Shown here piece after piece: positions 23,223 through 32,543 of a stretch of DNA of 36,560 nt. The translations under genes were made by a program, and so were the position numbers. The number at the start of each line of letters is the position of its first letter. Within the stretch, counting starts at the first letter, position 1. The notes under the pieces were generated by a model. The model saw only the letters and a program-made list of their open reading frames with translations. It was not told the DNA's origin and did no database searches. Source of the stretch: Candidatus Rifleibacteriota bacterium (GTDB lineage Bacteria > Riflebacteria > Ozemobacteria > Ozemobacterales > Ozemobacteraceae); the NCBI GenBank assembly GCA_022704885.1, contig JAKJFO010000021.1, forward strand, positions 1 to 36,560, read 5' to 3'.

Positions 23223-24329
23223 ATGAAGGTTCCTCTTCTCGATCTTAAACCCCAGTATGCTCAAATCAAAGACAAAGTTATTCCTGAACTTCTTGATATC
23301 ATAGAAAACCAGACATTCATACTCGGGCCCCGCGTCGAAAAACTCGAGAAGGAGATTTCTCAATACATCGGCACGAAGCACGCACTTGGCTGTTCATCTG
23401 GCACCGACGCGCTGCTGCTCGCACTTATGGCGCTTGACATCGGCCGTGGTGATGAAGTCATCACCACTCCTTACACGTTCTTCGCCACCGCCGGCTCTAT
23501 TGCCAGAGTCGGCGCCATTGCCCGTTTTGTCGACATCGAACCCGACACTTATCTGATGCGGGTCGATCAGATTGAAAAAGCGATCACTCCTAAAACCAAA
23601 GCGATCATGCCGGTTCATCTTTTTGGTCAGTGCGTAGATATGAAGCCTCTTATGGAAATCGCAAAAAAGCACAATCTCAAGGTTATCGAAGACGCCTGTC
23701 AAGCTATCGGTTCAAAATATGATGGCGTTCAGGCCGGCGCTTTCGGCGAAGTTGGCTGTTTCAGCTTCTTTCCGAGCAAAAATCTCGGCTGTTTCGGTGA
23801 CGGGGGACTGTGCACTACCAGCGACAGTGCGCTGCAGGAGCGTCTCAAAGGGCTGCGCGTGCATGGCGGTCAGGTGCAGTACCAACATCAGGAAGTCGGG
23901 CTCAATGCCAGAATCGACACGCTTCAGGCTGCAGTGATCTCAGTAAAATTGCCTCTGCTGGCCGGCTGGACTGAGGGGCGCCGCCGCAACGCCAGCCTCT
24001 ACAACAAGCTGTTCTCCGGCAACAAAAAAGTTGTTACACCGGTCGAAAAAACCGGCCGCTATCATATCTACAATCAGTATGTGATTCGCGTCGAGAACCG
24101 CGATGCACTAAAAGCACATCTTGGCGAAAAGGGTATCGGCTGTTCGGTATATTACCCGCTCTCTCTGCATCAGCAGAAGTGTTTCGCCAGCCTCGGCTAC
24201 CATCAGGGCGATTTCCCCGAATCTGAACGTGCAGCTGAAACTACTATCGCGCTGCCGATATATCCTGAACTCAGCGAAGAACAGATTCGCTACGTTGCCG
24301 AAACCATCAACGCTTTCACTCAGGCCTGA
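23223..24329 (+). CDS. DegT/DnrJ/EryC1/StrS-family sugar aminotransferase
   Basis: A 368-residue PLP enzyme that transfers an amino group to a keto-sugar nucleotide, for making amino sugars of surface polysaccharides. The PLP lysine is Lys186 (SFFPSKNLGCFGDGG). The phosphate-binding region CSSGTDALLLAL and EDACQAIGS, with the cofactor-stacking aspartate, are present. The open frame begins at 23142, but ATG 23223 has GGAGG upstream and starts the standard MKVPLLDLKPQ. The exact sugar substrate cannot be told. The next gene, a polysaccharide chain-length/kinase-like protein, fits a capsule or O-antigen role. Confidence 0.93.
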   Translation: MKVPLLDLKPQYAQIKDKVIPELLDIIENQTFILGPRVEKLEKEISQYIGTKHALGCSSGTDALLLALMALDIGRGDEVITTPYTFFATAGSIARVGAIARFVDIEPDTYLMRVDQIEKAITPKTKAIMPVHLFGQCVDMKPLMEIAKKHNLKVIEDACQAIGSKYDGVQAGAFGEVGCFSFFPSKNLGCFGDGGLCTTSDSALQERLKGLRVHGGQVQYQHQEVGLNARIDTLQAAVISVKLPLLAGWTEGRRRNASLYNKLFSGNKKVVTPVEKTGRYHIYNQYVIRVENRDALKAHLGEKGIGCSVYYPLSLHQQKCFASLGYHQGDFPESERAAETTIALPIYPELSEEQIRYVAETINAFTQA

Positions 24330-24378
24330 TCTGAAAACCAGATTCTGCTAAGCTATCACCTGTAAGCTGCCGATGAGT

Positions 24379-24397
24379 TGAGAAGACAAGATTCTCA
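24379..24397 (+). promoter_or_regulatory. Small inverted repeat before the Wzz/BY-kinase-like gene
   Basis: TGAGAA (24379-24384) and TTCTCA (24392-24397) pair around a 7-nt loop, 28 nt before the ATG at 24425. It could be an operator or a leader hairpin. No promoter pair was clear in this 95-bp gap. Confidence 0.25.
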
Positions 24398-24424
24398 CAG
24401 ACAGTTTTTCAGGAGGCGGCAGCA

Positions 24425-26389
24425 ATGGTTCAGGAGAGCCTGATTGAAGGCATTGTCAGAAGTTTTCGTAAAAATGCAGGTTGGGCAACCGTAATTATTG
24501 GGCTGTCAGTTGTTTTTGCGGTTTTTTTGAACCGCTATATTCCGACCGTTTACCAGAGCGAATCTCTGCTGCGGGTAATGACGACAGAAGCAGGACGGGA
24601 TGTCAGCATTGCGGCATCGATGCATGGCCTGCTTGCGCAGAAATCGGTTATTGCTCAGATAGCTGAGAAAAGCGGCCTGAACGAGACCGAGATCAGACGC
24701 GAAGACGTCATTTCGCTGGTCGACCATGGCCCCGGTCTGGTCATGCTGACCGTTCGCCATGAAAACCCGGTTCTGCTCAAGGAACTTGGTAATGCCATAA
24801 TCGACGTTCTTTCAGAACATTTCCTCGGTTATAATTCTGAAGCCCAGGAATTCGAGATCAAGGCACTCAAGAAGAAGCTGTCTCACCTCGAGACCAGCAT
24901 CGATGAAATAAAGCAGGAAGTCGCCAGCAAAGCAACGATCACCACCGCCAAGGTCGACGACAGTACGCTGTTACTCGAGAATCTCGCGCACCAGCTCGAA
25001 GAAAAAATCGACATCAATGGCCGCAGATTACAGACGGTTCCGAAAGAAGTTTTCTATTACCAGGAAGAAGAAACTTCTGAATACAAACGGCTGAATAACC
25101 AGCTTCGATCCGAACGCAACGAACTGGCTGAGCTTTTCAAAAGTTACAAGGAAAAGCACCCAAAAGTCATTGCCTGTCAGAACAGAATAAAAGAAATCGA
25201 GGGAAACCTCAAAAAGTCCCGTACGAGAGTGCAGAAAAGCAGATCAAATTCAGAACATGTCGCTCTTTCTGCTGAGATTGCCAGCGACCGTGAAAAGCTG
25301 GAGCAGGTAAAAGAAGAGCTGAAAAAGCATTATGCCAGCAGAATCGACAACAGCACCGGCGAAGAAAGCTCGGCTGAGACCCTTGCTCTGCGTGTAAAAA
25401 CATTGGAAGAGCTTCATCGCAAAACCCTGATGGAGCTTGAAGAAACCAGAATCGCTCACAGCACCTCTGCCGGTCGCATCAATGTTCTCAAAAAAGATGC
25501 CAGACCGCCACAGGCAGTTGGCTTTACCTCACTGCAGCGCGACGCCATCGCTCTTGCGTCTGGCGTGTTGCTTGCTGTCTTTCTGCTTTATTCCCCGGCT
25601 CCAGTGAGAGCCGAACTGGTGAGTGTTTCCGGCAATATTCTGGCCGGTGCAGTGAATACCGACAACCGTCCGGCTCTACTCGCCGAACCGGCAGAAATCA
25701 TTCTCGAGGTTCCATCGCTGATCTCAGAGCCGCTGGCGTTACCCTGCCCCAGCTCTGCCGACATTTGCGAAACCGTTTTTGATGAGCGTCTGATCGCTCT
25801 CAACGATCCCGAGTCATCAAAACTCAAGCCGTTCAAAAGCCTGGTATCGAACCTGCAGATCAGCATTTCAGAGTCGCAGACGAGAATCGTCCTGGTTGGC
25901 TCATCGCGTTCGGGCGCGGGACGCACGACTTTGCTGGCCAATACTGCAATATTGCTTGCGCAGACCGGCTATTCGGTTCTGATGGTCGATGCCAACTTCC
26001 GAAAACCAGAACTGCACAGACTTTTCGACCTGACCAATGAAAGAGGTCTGTCTGAAGCACTGCGTGGTACCGACCCACGTCTGCTGATCAAAGAAACCTC
26101 AGTTGAGCGTCTTTCGCTGCTGACCGCCGGTATCGTTCCGGCTAACCCGGCCGAGGCGCTGGGTTCACAGGAAATGATCGAACTGCTGGGCAATCTGAGA
26201 AGACGCGTCGAGATCATTCTGATCGACACCCCTGCCCTGCTTGAATACCCGGAAGCAGGCATAATGGCCGGTCATACCGGTGCCATGGTATTTCTGCATC
26301 GCGAAGGTGAACCCGAAGACGATCTGCACGCATCGCGCAAGCTGCTCAAGAATGTGCGGGCGCGGGTATTCGGTTACGTTAAAATCTGA
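24425..26389 (+). CDS. Wzz-domain polysaccharide co-polymerase with BY-kinase-like ATPase domain
   Basis: A 654-residue inner-membrane protein. A transmembrane segment lies at ~18-36, then a Wzz-like periplasmic part with long coiled coils (~140-340), a second transmembrane segment near 375-393 (ALASGVLLAVFLLY), and a cytoplasmic ATPase domain from ~485. It resembles ExoP/Wzc proteins that control polysaccharide chain length. The kinase motifs deviate: Walker A reads GSSRSGAGRTT (492-502) with Arg500 instead of Lys, Walker A' reads VDANFRKP with Asn524 instead of the second Asp, and Walker B is LIDTPAL. The usual C-terminal tyrosine cluster is missing; only one Tyr lies near the end. AGGAGG precedes the ATG. 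Activity as a kinase is doubtful. Confidence 0.88.
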   Translation: MVQESLIEGIVRSFRKNAGWATVIIGLSVVFAVFLNRYIPTVYQSESLLRVMTTEAGRDVSIAASMHGLLAQKSVIAQIAEKSGLNETEIRREDVISLVDHGPGLVMLTVRHENPVLLKELGNAIIDVLSEHFLGYNSEAQEFEIKALKKKLSHLETSIDEIKQEVASKATITTAKVDDSTLLLENLAHQLEEKIDINGRRLQTVPKEVFYYQEEETSEYKRLNNQLRSERNELAELFKSYKEKHPKVIACQNRIKEIEGNLKKSRTRVQKSRSNSEHVALSAEIASDREKLEQVKEELKKHYASRIDNSTGEESSAETLALRVKTLEELHRKTLMELEETRIAHSTSAGRINVLKKDARPPQAVGFTSLQRDAIALASGVLLAVFLLYSPAPVRAELVSVSGNILAGAVNTDNRPALLAEPAEIILEVPSLISEPLALPCPSSADICETVFDERLIALNDPESSKLKPFKSLVSNLQISISESQTRIVLVGSSRSGAGRTTLLANTAILLAQTGYSVLMVDANFRKPELHRLFDLTNERGLSEALRGTDPRLLIKETSVERLSLLTAGIVPANPAEALGSQEMIELLGNLRRRVEIILIDTPALLEYPEAGIMAGHTGAMVFLHREGEPEDDLHASRKLLKNVRARVFGYVKI

Positions 26390-26391
26390 GG

Positions 26392-26420
26392 TTGCAAAGC
26401 TGGCGACAGCAGGCTAGAAT
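26392..26420 (+). promoter_or_regulatory. Promoter of the prepilin peptidase gene
   Basis: TTGCAA (26392-26397), a 17-bp spacer and TAGAAT (26415-26420), giving a leader of about 27 nt before ATG 26454. Confidence 0.5.
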
Positions 26421-26453
26421 TACCTCGAATTATAAAAACGAGGCCACTGAGCG

Positions 26454-26999
26454 ATGCAGCTTGATTTTACTACACATGCTCCTCTGATACTGGCTACTGC
26501 GGTAGCCAGTATCGCTGTTATTACCGATCTGCGTGACGGGCGCGTCTACAACTGGCTGACATTTCCGGCCATACTGCTCGGTTGGCTGCTCAACCTTTAT
26601 CTACACGGGCTTTCCGGCCTTGGCTACAGCGTAGTTGCAACTCTGCTCGGGATTATTCTATACATGCCCGGCGGATTATTTGGATTGATCGGCATGGGCG
26701 ACGTAAAACTACTTGGTGCGCTTGGTGCCATCGGTGGTTCCAACTATGTAGCAAACATTTTCCTGTATTCATCTGCTCTCGGAATTCCGCACGCAGTGCT
26801 GGTTCAACTGCTGAATTACGGCAAAGACGCGCTCTGGATGATTTACACGAGTTTCAGCACCGGCGTCGTGCTCCAGAAAACAATTCACAAAGAGAACAAC
26901 GACCTGCTAAAAGCAGGCAGATATAGATTCCTCATGGGCATAGACATTTTCATTGCCTGTATTATAAGCTGGTTTCACGTCTTCAACATCAGCTGGTAG
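26454..26999 (+). CDS. cpaA: Type IV leader (prepilin) peptidase, CpaA/TadV type
   Basis: A 181-residue integral membrane aspartyl protease that cleaves leader peptides of Flp pilins and pseudopilins. The two catalytic aspartates are in AVITDLRDGRVYN and in the signature GMGDVKLLGALGAIGG. Several hydrophobic helices span the protein, and it lacks the extra N-terminal methylase domain of PilD, as is normal for the Tad type. It opens the tad cluster from its own promoter and is followed by a terminator. Confidence 0.94.
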   Translation: MQLDFTTHAPLILATAVASIAVITDLRDGRVYNWLTFPAILLGWLLNLYLHGLSGLGYSVVATLLGIILYMPGGLFGLIGMGDVKLLGALGAIGGSNYVANIFLYSSALGIPHAVLVQLLNYGKDALWMIYTSFSTGVVLQKTIHKENNDLLKAGRYRFLMGIDIFIACIISWFHVFNISW

Positions 27000-27088
27000 C
27001 GATCTGTAAAAAGTCCTGGCAAAGTCGCAATTACCCTGCCTTTTTATAAAAATTTCACTTGCAAATTGTACATTTGACTTCCTGTAAT

Positions 27089-27118
27089 AAAAAATCTGCC
27101 ATCAGGCCGATTTTTTTT
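27089..27118 (+). terminator. Rho-independent terminator after the prepilin peptidase gene
   Basis: AAAAAATC (27089-27096) pairs with GATTTTTT (27109-27116), with an inner GCC/GGC stem, one T-C mismatch and an ATCA loop, followed by T's. It separates the peptidase gene from the cpaB transcript. The rest of the 188-bp gap is AT-rich. Confidence 0.75.
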
Positions 27119-27122
27119 GCCG

Positions 27123-27151
27123 TTGCCTGGAGCGTTAACCTGTGGTATATT
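27123..27151 (+). promoter_or_regulatory. Promoter of the main tad operon
   Basis: TTGCCT (27123-27128), a 17-bp spacer and TATATT (27146-27151), directly after the terminator. The leader is about 30 nt and holds AGGAGG (27173-27178) before the GTG start at 27188. Confidence 0.6.
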
Positions 27152-27187
27152 GCGGATTAAAATCAGTGTCGAGGAGGATCCTCACAA

Positions 27188-28207
27188 GTGAACAGAAGAG
27201 CGATCGTCGTAGCATTGCTGGCCAGTCTGGCCATATCGATGCTTCTCTGGAGCAGGCTACAGAAGGGCCCAGCCGGCCCGGTAGTAGCACCCGTTGTACA
27301 ACAACCGACTATAATAAAAAAAGCGGTTATTGTCAGTAAAAAGGCTGTTGCCGCGCGCACCAGACTTGAACCGGCCATCATCAAGGACTCATTCGAGGTC
27401 AAAGAACTCATCGCCTCGGCTGTTCCTGAGCTGGCTATCACAGATATAGCGTCACTGACCGGGCGCTACACCTCTGTAACTATCCTTCAGGGTGATATCA
27501 TGACCGAAAGACGCCTGATGGATGCGAATCAGATACCCAATCTGGCGCGAGCGGTTCCTCCCGGCAAACGCGCTGTATCCATAGCAGTTTCAAAGGTTAC
27601 TTCAGTCGGCGGCTTTGTACAGCAGGGCGACTTCGTCGATGTCATCGCGACCTTCAAGCCTCGCGGCAGTGAACCAGTTACCAAAATCGTGCTTCAGGAC
27701 ATTCAGGTTCTGGCGGTAGGTGGTTCTTATCAGTTTGCCGGCGGTATTCCGACAATGACCCCCGCAATATCTGCAGCCAAAGTTGATCTGATCACACTTG
27801 CGGTCACACCTGAAGAACTTGAAAAAATGATTCAGCTCGATGACAGCACCACTTTCAAATTCGTGCTCAAAAACCCGAATGATAAAGACAAACGCGTAGT
27901 CACCAAGGGTGCGACCCAGCGTTCGGTTCTGCAGGAAATCGGACACCCCGACTATATTCAGGTAACGACTCCGACGAGCGATGATGCTACTGGCGCCAAG
28001 GTAGTAGTTACCGCCCCCATCGATGACGGCAAGGTCGAAATAATGTACGGTGCCATCAAGAAAAGAGAAGTCTATAAATACGGCGGCCCGGCTGCTGCAA
28101 AATTCCAGCAGTTGCCCGACAAAGTGCCATCTTACACACCGGCAGGCATGGAAAGCGCTGAAAGCACATCTTCCGGTTATCAATCCCCGGCCGAGTCAGG
28201 AGAATAG
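27188..28207 (+). CDS. cpaB: Flp pilus assembly protein CpaB/RcpC
   Basis: A 339-residue periplasmic protein that helps assemble the secretin channel of the Tad pilus. It has an N-terminal hydrophobic anchor (IVVALLASLAISMLLW), then a SAF domain (VVSKKAVAARTRLEPAII) and the RcpC domain with RAVPPGKRAVSIAV and GGFVQQGDFVDVIATF. It starts with GTG at 27188, behind AGGAGG; no nearby ATG fits. The secretin gene follows after 2 nt. Confidence 0.94.
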   Translation: MNRRAIVVALLASLAISMLLWSRLQKGPAGPVVAPVVQQPTIIKKAVIVSKKAVAARTRLEPAIIKDSFEVKELIASAVPELAITDIASLTGRYTSVTILQGDIMTERRLMDANQIPNLARAVPPGKRAVSIAVSKVTSVGGFVQQGDFVDVIATFKPRGSEPVTKIVLQDIQVLAVGGSYQFAGGIPTMTPAISAAKVDLITLAVTPEELEKMIQLDDSTTFKFVLKNPNDKDKRVVTKGATQRSVLQEIGHPDYIQVTTPTSDDATGAKVVVTAPIDDGKVEIMYGAIKKREVYKYGGPAAAKFQQLPDKVPSYTPAGMESAESTSSGYQSPAESGE

Positions 28208-28209
28208 TC

Positions 28210-29877
28210 ATGATCAAGCGAGCATTATTCAACCGAACCAGTCTTTTCGTGCTGCTTCTCCTTGTGATCACCGGTGTTGTTCAGTCTCAGCTCGACGCCT
28301 CAGAAAAACTGATGATTCCACTTGGCAAATCAGTAGCGATACCCGCGCACGGCGTTAAAAAAATTCTTGCTGTCAAAGAAGGCATCGTTGACGTTCTCAA
28401 CGTATCAGAAGAAGAAATCATCCTGGCCGGCCTTGGCGAAGCCCCGGCCGCGACCCAGCTTATCCTCTGGGATATGACCGGCCGCCGTGTTTATGATGTC
28501 GAGACATATTCAGAGCAGGGCGTCATTACGGCAAAGTTTGCCTCGATCGTTGGCAATCAGAATATTCAACTGGTAATGTTCCCTGATTCTGTCTATCTCA
28601 AAGGGCAGGTAAGCAGCGAAGAAGAGAAAAAACGTGCTGAAACCGTGGCATCAAGCCTGATCCAGGATCGCAAGATCGTAAACCTGATCGAATTTGAAGT
28701 TACGGCACCATCACTTCAACAGCGAATCGAAGCCGCCATCAAGCTTCCGACCGTCAAGGTTACAGTTCTTTCGCCTGATTATGACGCCACAAACCAGAAC
28801 TCCACGGGCAATGCCTCAGCCTCTACAAATATTCGCGTAATGCTTCAGGGCACCGTTAAAGATCAAAATGATTACATTCATCTGACCGAAACGGTATTGG
28901 GTTTTGTTCCAAATGAAGACAGCATAAGCAACCTCGTCATCATCGAAGACCCGATTCAGGTTGTCTTCCAGGCCTACATTCTGCAGGTCAGCAAAAACAA
29001 CACCCGCGACCTCGGCATTGAATGGGGCGGCGACGGCAGCGGCCTCGGCTCACTCAAATATCTGGAAAATGCCAGCAACGACTTTCTTGGCACGGCAGCT
29101 GGTGGCGGCGCGCCAGTTCCCAAATACATGAATCCGTTCTATATGAACAACATCAACCGTTTCGAGCGCATCGCCGCAATGGTCAGAGCCTGGGAAACCA
29201 GCGGTAAGGCCAAGGTCATCGCCAATCCGAAACTCCTCGTTTATGCCAATGCCACCAAGCAGAAGGTTGCAGCATCCGGCTGGTTCGAAGAAAAAGATTC
29301 ATCTGAAAGCGATACTTCTCTGGAAAAGGATGCGGGTCTCGCTTATGTCAATGTAGGTCAGACAGTCCAGTATCCGGCCAGCATCGATGCCGCCGGCAAC
29401 CCCGTCTATCAGTCTCTCGAAGCATCTCTCAAGCTTGCCATCAGAGATATGTACATTCACAATGGTGAACTCAAGTTCTCGGTTTTTGCCAAACAGGAAG
29501 AGCCAAGCTATCTCCGGGGTAACGAAGGCCCGCCTGACGTTCTGAAAAGAAGCATCATGACCACGGTCAAGATCAAAGATCAGGAAACTATCGTTCTCGG
29601 TGGCCTGATTAACCGAACACAGGGCGTCTCCTGGAAAGGTGTCCCGCTTCTCAGCAAGATACCCTATCTTGGTCGTCTCTTCAAAAGCAAATCAACAACC
29701 AACAGCGAAAACGAACTTGTCATTCTGCTCACCCCCAAGATCACCAACCGCGACAAAGATCTGGCGGGCAAAAGCAGGTTCGAAGAAGTGCCGGTTCCCA
29801 GGCGCTCTGACCGACTTGAAAAACTGCACAACATGTTTCAGGAAATCAAGTCAAGCCATGTTCCCTTGAAAGAATAA
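28210..29877 (+). CDS. cpaC: Tad pilus secretin CpaC/RcpA
   Basis: A 555-residue outer-membrane pore for the Flp pilus. A signal peptide (SLFVLLLLVITGVVQSQLDA) is followed by the RcpA N-terminal domain (LGKSVAIPAHGVKKILAVKEGIVDVLNV), a BON-like segment (VYLKGQVSSEEEKKRAETVASSL) and the secretin domain. The C-terminal part shows KTTVKIKDQETIVLGGLIN-type sequence and VPLLSKIPYLGRLF, typical for type II/III secretins. Its presence indicates an outer membrane. A 67-nt gap with a 12-bp hairpin separates it from tadZ. Confidence 0.95.
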   Translation: MIKRALFNRTSLFVLLLLVITGVVQSQLDASEKLMIPLGKSVAIPAHGVKKILAVKEGIVDVLNVSEEEIILAGLGEAPAATQLILWDMTGRRVYDVETYSEQGVITAKFASIVGNQNIQLVMFPDSVYLKGQVSSEEEKKRAETVASSLIQDRKIVNLIEFEVTAPSLQQRIEAAIKLPTVKVTVLSPDYDATNQNSTGNASASTNIRVMLQGTVKDQNDYIHLTETVLGFVPNEDSISNLVIIEDPIQVVFQAYILQVSKNNTRDLGIEWGGDGSGLGSLKYLENASNDFLGTAAGGGAPVPKYMNPFYMNNINRFERIAAMVRAWETSGKAKVIANPKLLVYANATKQKVAASGWFEEKDSSESDTSLEKDAGLAYVNVGQTVQYPASIDAAGNPVYQSLEASLKLAIRDMYIHNGELKFSVFAKQEEPSYLRGNEGPPDVLKRSIMTTVKIKDQETIVLGGLINRTQGVSWKGVPLLSKIPYLGRLFKSKSTTNSENELVILLTPKITNRDKDLAGKSRFEEVPVPRRSDRLEKLHNMFQEIKSSHVPLKE

Positions 29878-29886
29878 TGATCTCAG

Positions 29887-29921
29887 GTGCCTCGAAGCGG
29901 GGTTAGGAAGCTTCGAGGCAC
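29887..29921 (+). promoter_or_regulatory. 12-bp stem-loop between cpaC and tadZ
   Basis: GTGCCTCGAAGC (29887-29898) and GCTTCGAGGCAC (29910-29921) form a perfect stem with an 11-nt loop. No T-run follows, so it is not an ordinary terminator. It starts 10 nt after the secretin stop in an otherwise tightly packed operon, and may be an RNA-processing or message-stabilising element that sets protein ratios. Confidence 0.65.
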
Positions 29922-29944
29922 TTAACCAAATCTGGAAGTCCAAA

Positions 29945-31150
29945 TTGTCGACAACACCTAGAATAAAACTGCTCATAGCAGACGACATGGACGAGTTGCG
30001 CTCGAACGTAAGAAGAATGTTAAATAACCAGGACAACATCAGGATCGTCGGAGAGGCACGCAATGGGCGTGAAGCTTTGGATCTGGTTAAAGAGCTGCAA
30101 CCGCACGTCGTGCTGATGGACATCAACATGCCCGAAATCGACGGGCTGAAAGCAGCTGAAATGCTGGCGAAAGACTTCCCCAACGTTCAGACCGTCATCA
30201 TGTCCATTCAGGGCGAGCAGGAGTATTTCCGCCGCGCGATGAAGGCCGGCGCCAAAGACTTCCTGATCAAGCCGTTCTCGACCAACGATCTGATCGATAC
30301 CATTCAGAATGTCTTCAACAAATGGGTAAAAGATCGTCCAGAGCTGTTCGCCAATGAACCCAGAGCCGACATTCTCACCTTCTTCGCCACCAAGGGCGGA
30401 GTCGGCCGCACGACGCTTGCGGTCAATCTGGCCGCCGGACTGGCAAGCAAAGGCAAGAAAGTTCTGCTGATCGATGCTTCCTTGCAGTTCGGCGACGTCG
30501 CGATAACCCTCAATCAACCGGCCAAACGCACCATTTACAACCTTGTCGAAACCGGCGAAGAAATCACGCTCGGCGAAATTGAAAAGAACATAATTAAACA
30601 CGAATCTGGCATAGATCTGCTGCTGGCGCCAAAAGAGCCTGCATTTGCCGATGCGGTAAAAAGCGAACACTTTCTCAAGATTATCGAAAATGTCGAGACC
30701 CTGTATAACTACATTATCTTCGACATGCCCCCCAGCATTACCGAAAAAGAGCTTGCCATACTCGACCGCAGCAACATGGTTCTGCTGGTTGCTACTCTCG
30801 AAATCAGTTCGCTGAAAAATACCAAGATCTGCCTCAAAACTTTCAGCGACATCAATTTTGATCTTTCCAAGATCAAGCTGATCCTGAACAAGGATATCCC
30901 GAACGTCGGTTTCGGCAAAGAAGACCTCGAGGCCGGTCTGTCGATTCCGGTTTATGCTACCGTACCCATGGAATCCGAGATAGCTCAGCGCTCTCTCAAC
31001 CATGGCGAGGCTTTTGTTCTCAAGTCACCGGCCAGCGCGATCGCCCGCTCGATTCTCGGAATGGTGGATCGGCTGGTAGGCACTGATTCCGGCCCTGCGA
31101 CCGGCAAGAGTGCTATATTCAAAATAAAAGACCTGATTTTTGGTTCTTAA
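29945..31150 (+). CDS. tadZ: TadZ/CpaE: receiver domain plus ParA/MinD-like ATPase
   Basis: A 401-residue cytoplasmic protein that places the Tad pilus machine at the pole. Residues 1-~120 form a receiver with all key residues (Asp13/Asp14, Asp59 in VLMDINMP, Ser87, Lys109 in LIKPF), so it looks phosphorylatable. Residues ~135-380 form the ATPase with a deviant Walker A, TKGGVGRTTLAVNLAA, then LIDASLQFGD and FDMPPSIT. The start is TTG at 29945, supported by GGAAG six bases upstream; the next Met would delete the receiver's acidic pair. Confidence 0.93.
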   Translation: MSTTPRIKLLIADDMDELRSNVRRMLNNQDNIRIVGEARNGREALDLVKELQPHVVLMDINMPEIDGLKAAEMLAKDFPNVQTVIMSIQGEQEYFRRAMKAGAKDFLIKPFSTNDLIDTIQNVFNKWVKDRPELFANEPRADILTFFATKGGVGRTTLAVNLAAGLASKGKKVLLIDASLQFGDVAITLNQPAKRTIYNLVETGEEITLGEIEKNIIKHESGIDLLLAPKEPAFADAVKSEHFLKIIENVETLYNYIIFDMPPSITEKELAILDRSNMVLLVATLEISSLKNTKICLKTFSDINFDLSKIKLILNKDIPNVGFGKEDLEAGLSIPVYATVPMESEIAQRSLNHGEAFVLKSPASAIARSILGMVDRLVGTDSGPATGKSAIFKIKDLIFGS

Positions 31151-31168
31151 TCTGGAGGTAAACAGATA

Positions 31169-32539
31169 ATGGGTGGTCTGCTTTCACGTCTCAACGAAGA
31201 AAAGAAAACTACTGACAAATCGGGGATTCTCGATGCCGCTTCAACCCGCGAAATAACCGGTTTTGAGCGCCTCAAGGACCGTGTCCACACCAAGCTTATC
31301 GATGATATGCCTGCGGCCATCATGGCCGAACAAAATATGGACAAGAAGCGCAACATGTTGCGCGAACGCATTCTGGCCGTAGTCGCTGAAGAAAGCCCAA
31401 AAGCCAACGTCACGCTGGCACAGCGCGAGATTGAAGCCCTGTCGGCTACTCTGCTCGACGACATGATCGGTTTCGGCCCGATACAGCCTCTGCTCGATGA
31501 AGAAGACATCTCTGAAGTCATGGTCAATGGCCCGTTTCAGATCTATTACGAAAAGAAGGGCAAGCTGATCCTGTCTGACATCAAATTCAAAGACAACGAC
31601 CATGTAATGCGCATTATCGAACGCATCGTCGCCCCGATCGGCCGCCGTATCGACGAGTCGGTGCCTTATGTCGATGCCCGTCTGCCAGATGGCTCGCGCG
31701 TTAACGCGATTATTCCGCCGCTGGCGCTCAATGGTCCGACCATTACCATCCGAAAATTCAAAAAAGAAGCTCTCGGCATCGCCGACCTGGTGAAATTCGG
31801 AACTCTCACTCAGGAAATGGCTGAATTCATCGAGGCCTGCATCAAGGTTCGCCTCAATATCGTCGTCTCTGGTGGTACCGGTTCTGGTAAAACGACGACC
31901 CTGAACATTCTCAGCTCGTTCATTCCTGAAGATGAACGCATCATCACCTGCGAAGACGCGGCTGAACTTCAGCTGCGCCAGCCTCACGTAGTGCGCCTCG
32001 AAACCCGACCAGCCAACATTGAAGGCAAAGGTGAAGTTGCAATGCGAGAACTGATCAAAAATACGCTGCGCATGCGCCCTGAGCGGGTAATCGTCGGTGA
32101 ATGCCGCGGTGGCGAAGCTCTCGACATGCTTCAGGCCATGAACACCGGTCACGATGGCTCATTGACCACGGGCCACGCCAACACTCCGCGCGACATGCTG
32201 GCCCGTCTCGAAACCATGGTTCTGATGGCCGGTATGGATCTTCCGGTTCGCGCCATTCGCGAACAGATAAGCTCGGCCGTTCATCTGATCATTCAGCAGT
32301 CCCGCCTCAAGGACGGTTCACGTAAAATCACCTTCATCACAGAGATCCAGGGAATGGAAGGCGACAAGATCGTCACTCAGGATATTTTCAAATTCGAACA
32401 GACAGGTGTCGATGAGAAGGGTAAAATCCTGGGCAGACTGAAGCCAACCGGAATCAGACCAAAGTTTGCCTCCAAGTTCCAGGAATCTGGAATAAAGCTG
32501 CCACAAAACATATTCACCGATACCTCGAGAGGATGGTAA
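31169..32539 (+). CDS. tadA: Tad pilus secretion ATPase TadA/CpaF
   Basis: A 456-residue type II/IV secretion ATPase that powers Flp pilus extension. It has the N-terminal region with [24 protein letters not shown], Walker [16 protein letters not shown], Asp box [20 protein letters not shown], Walker [20 protein letters not shown] and the His box [18 protein letters not shown]. All motifs look intact. GGAGG precedes the ATG at 31169, 18 nt after tadZ. Confidence 0.97.
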   Translation: MGGLLSRLNEEKKTTDKSGILDAASTREITGFERLKDRVHTKLIDDMPAAIMAEQNMDKKRNMLRERILAVVAEESPKANVTLAQREIEALSATLLDDMIGFGPIQPLLDEEDISEVMVNGPFQIYYEKKGKLILSDIKFKDNDHVMRIIERIVAPIGRRIDESVPYVDARLPDGSRVNAIIPPLALNGPTITIRKFKKEALGIADLVKFGTLTQEMAEFIEACIKVRLNIVVSGGTGSGKTTTLNILSSFIPEDERIITCEDAAELQLRQPHVVRLETRPANIEGKGEVAMRELIKNTLRMRPERVIVGECRGGEALDMLQAMNTGHDGSLTTGHANTPRDMLARLETMVLMAGMDLPVRAIREQISSAVHLIIQQSRLKDGSRKITFITEIQGMEGDKIVTQDIFKFEQTGVDEKGKILGRLKPTGIRPKFASKFQESGIKLPQNIFTDTSRGW

Positions 32540-32543
32540 TAAC

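Noticed and set aside
29887..29927. Pseudoknot between the loop GGTTA (29901-29905) and TAACC (29923-29927)
   Set aside because: Only one nucleotide would have to span the 12-bp first stem, which is geometrically unlikely; the simple hairpin is kept.
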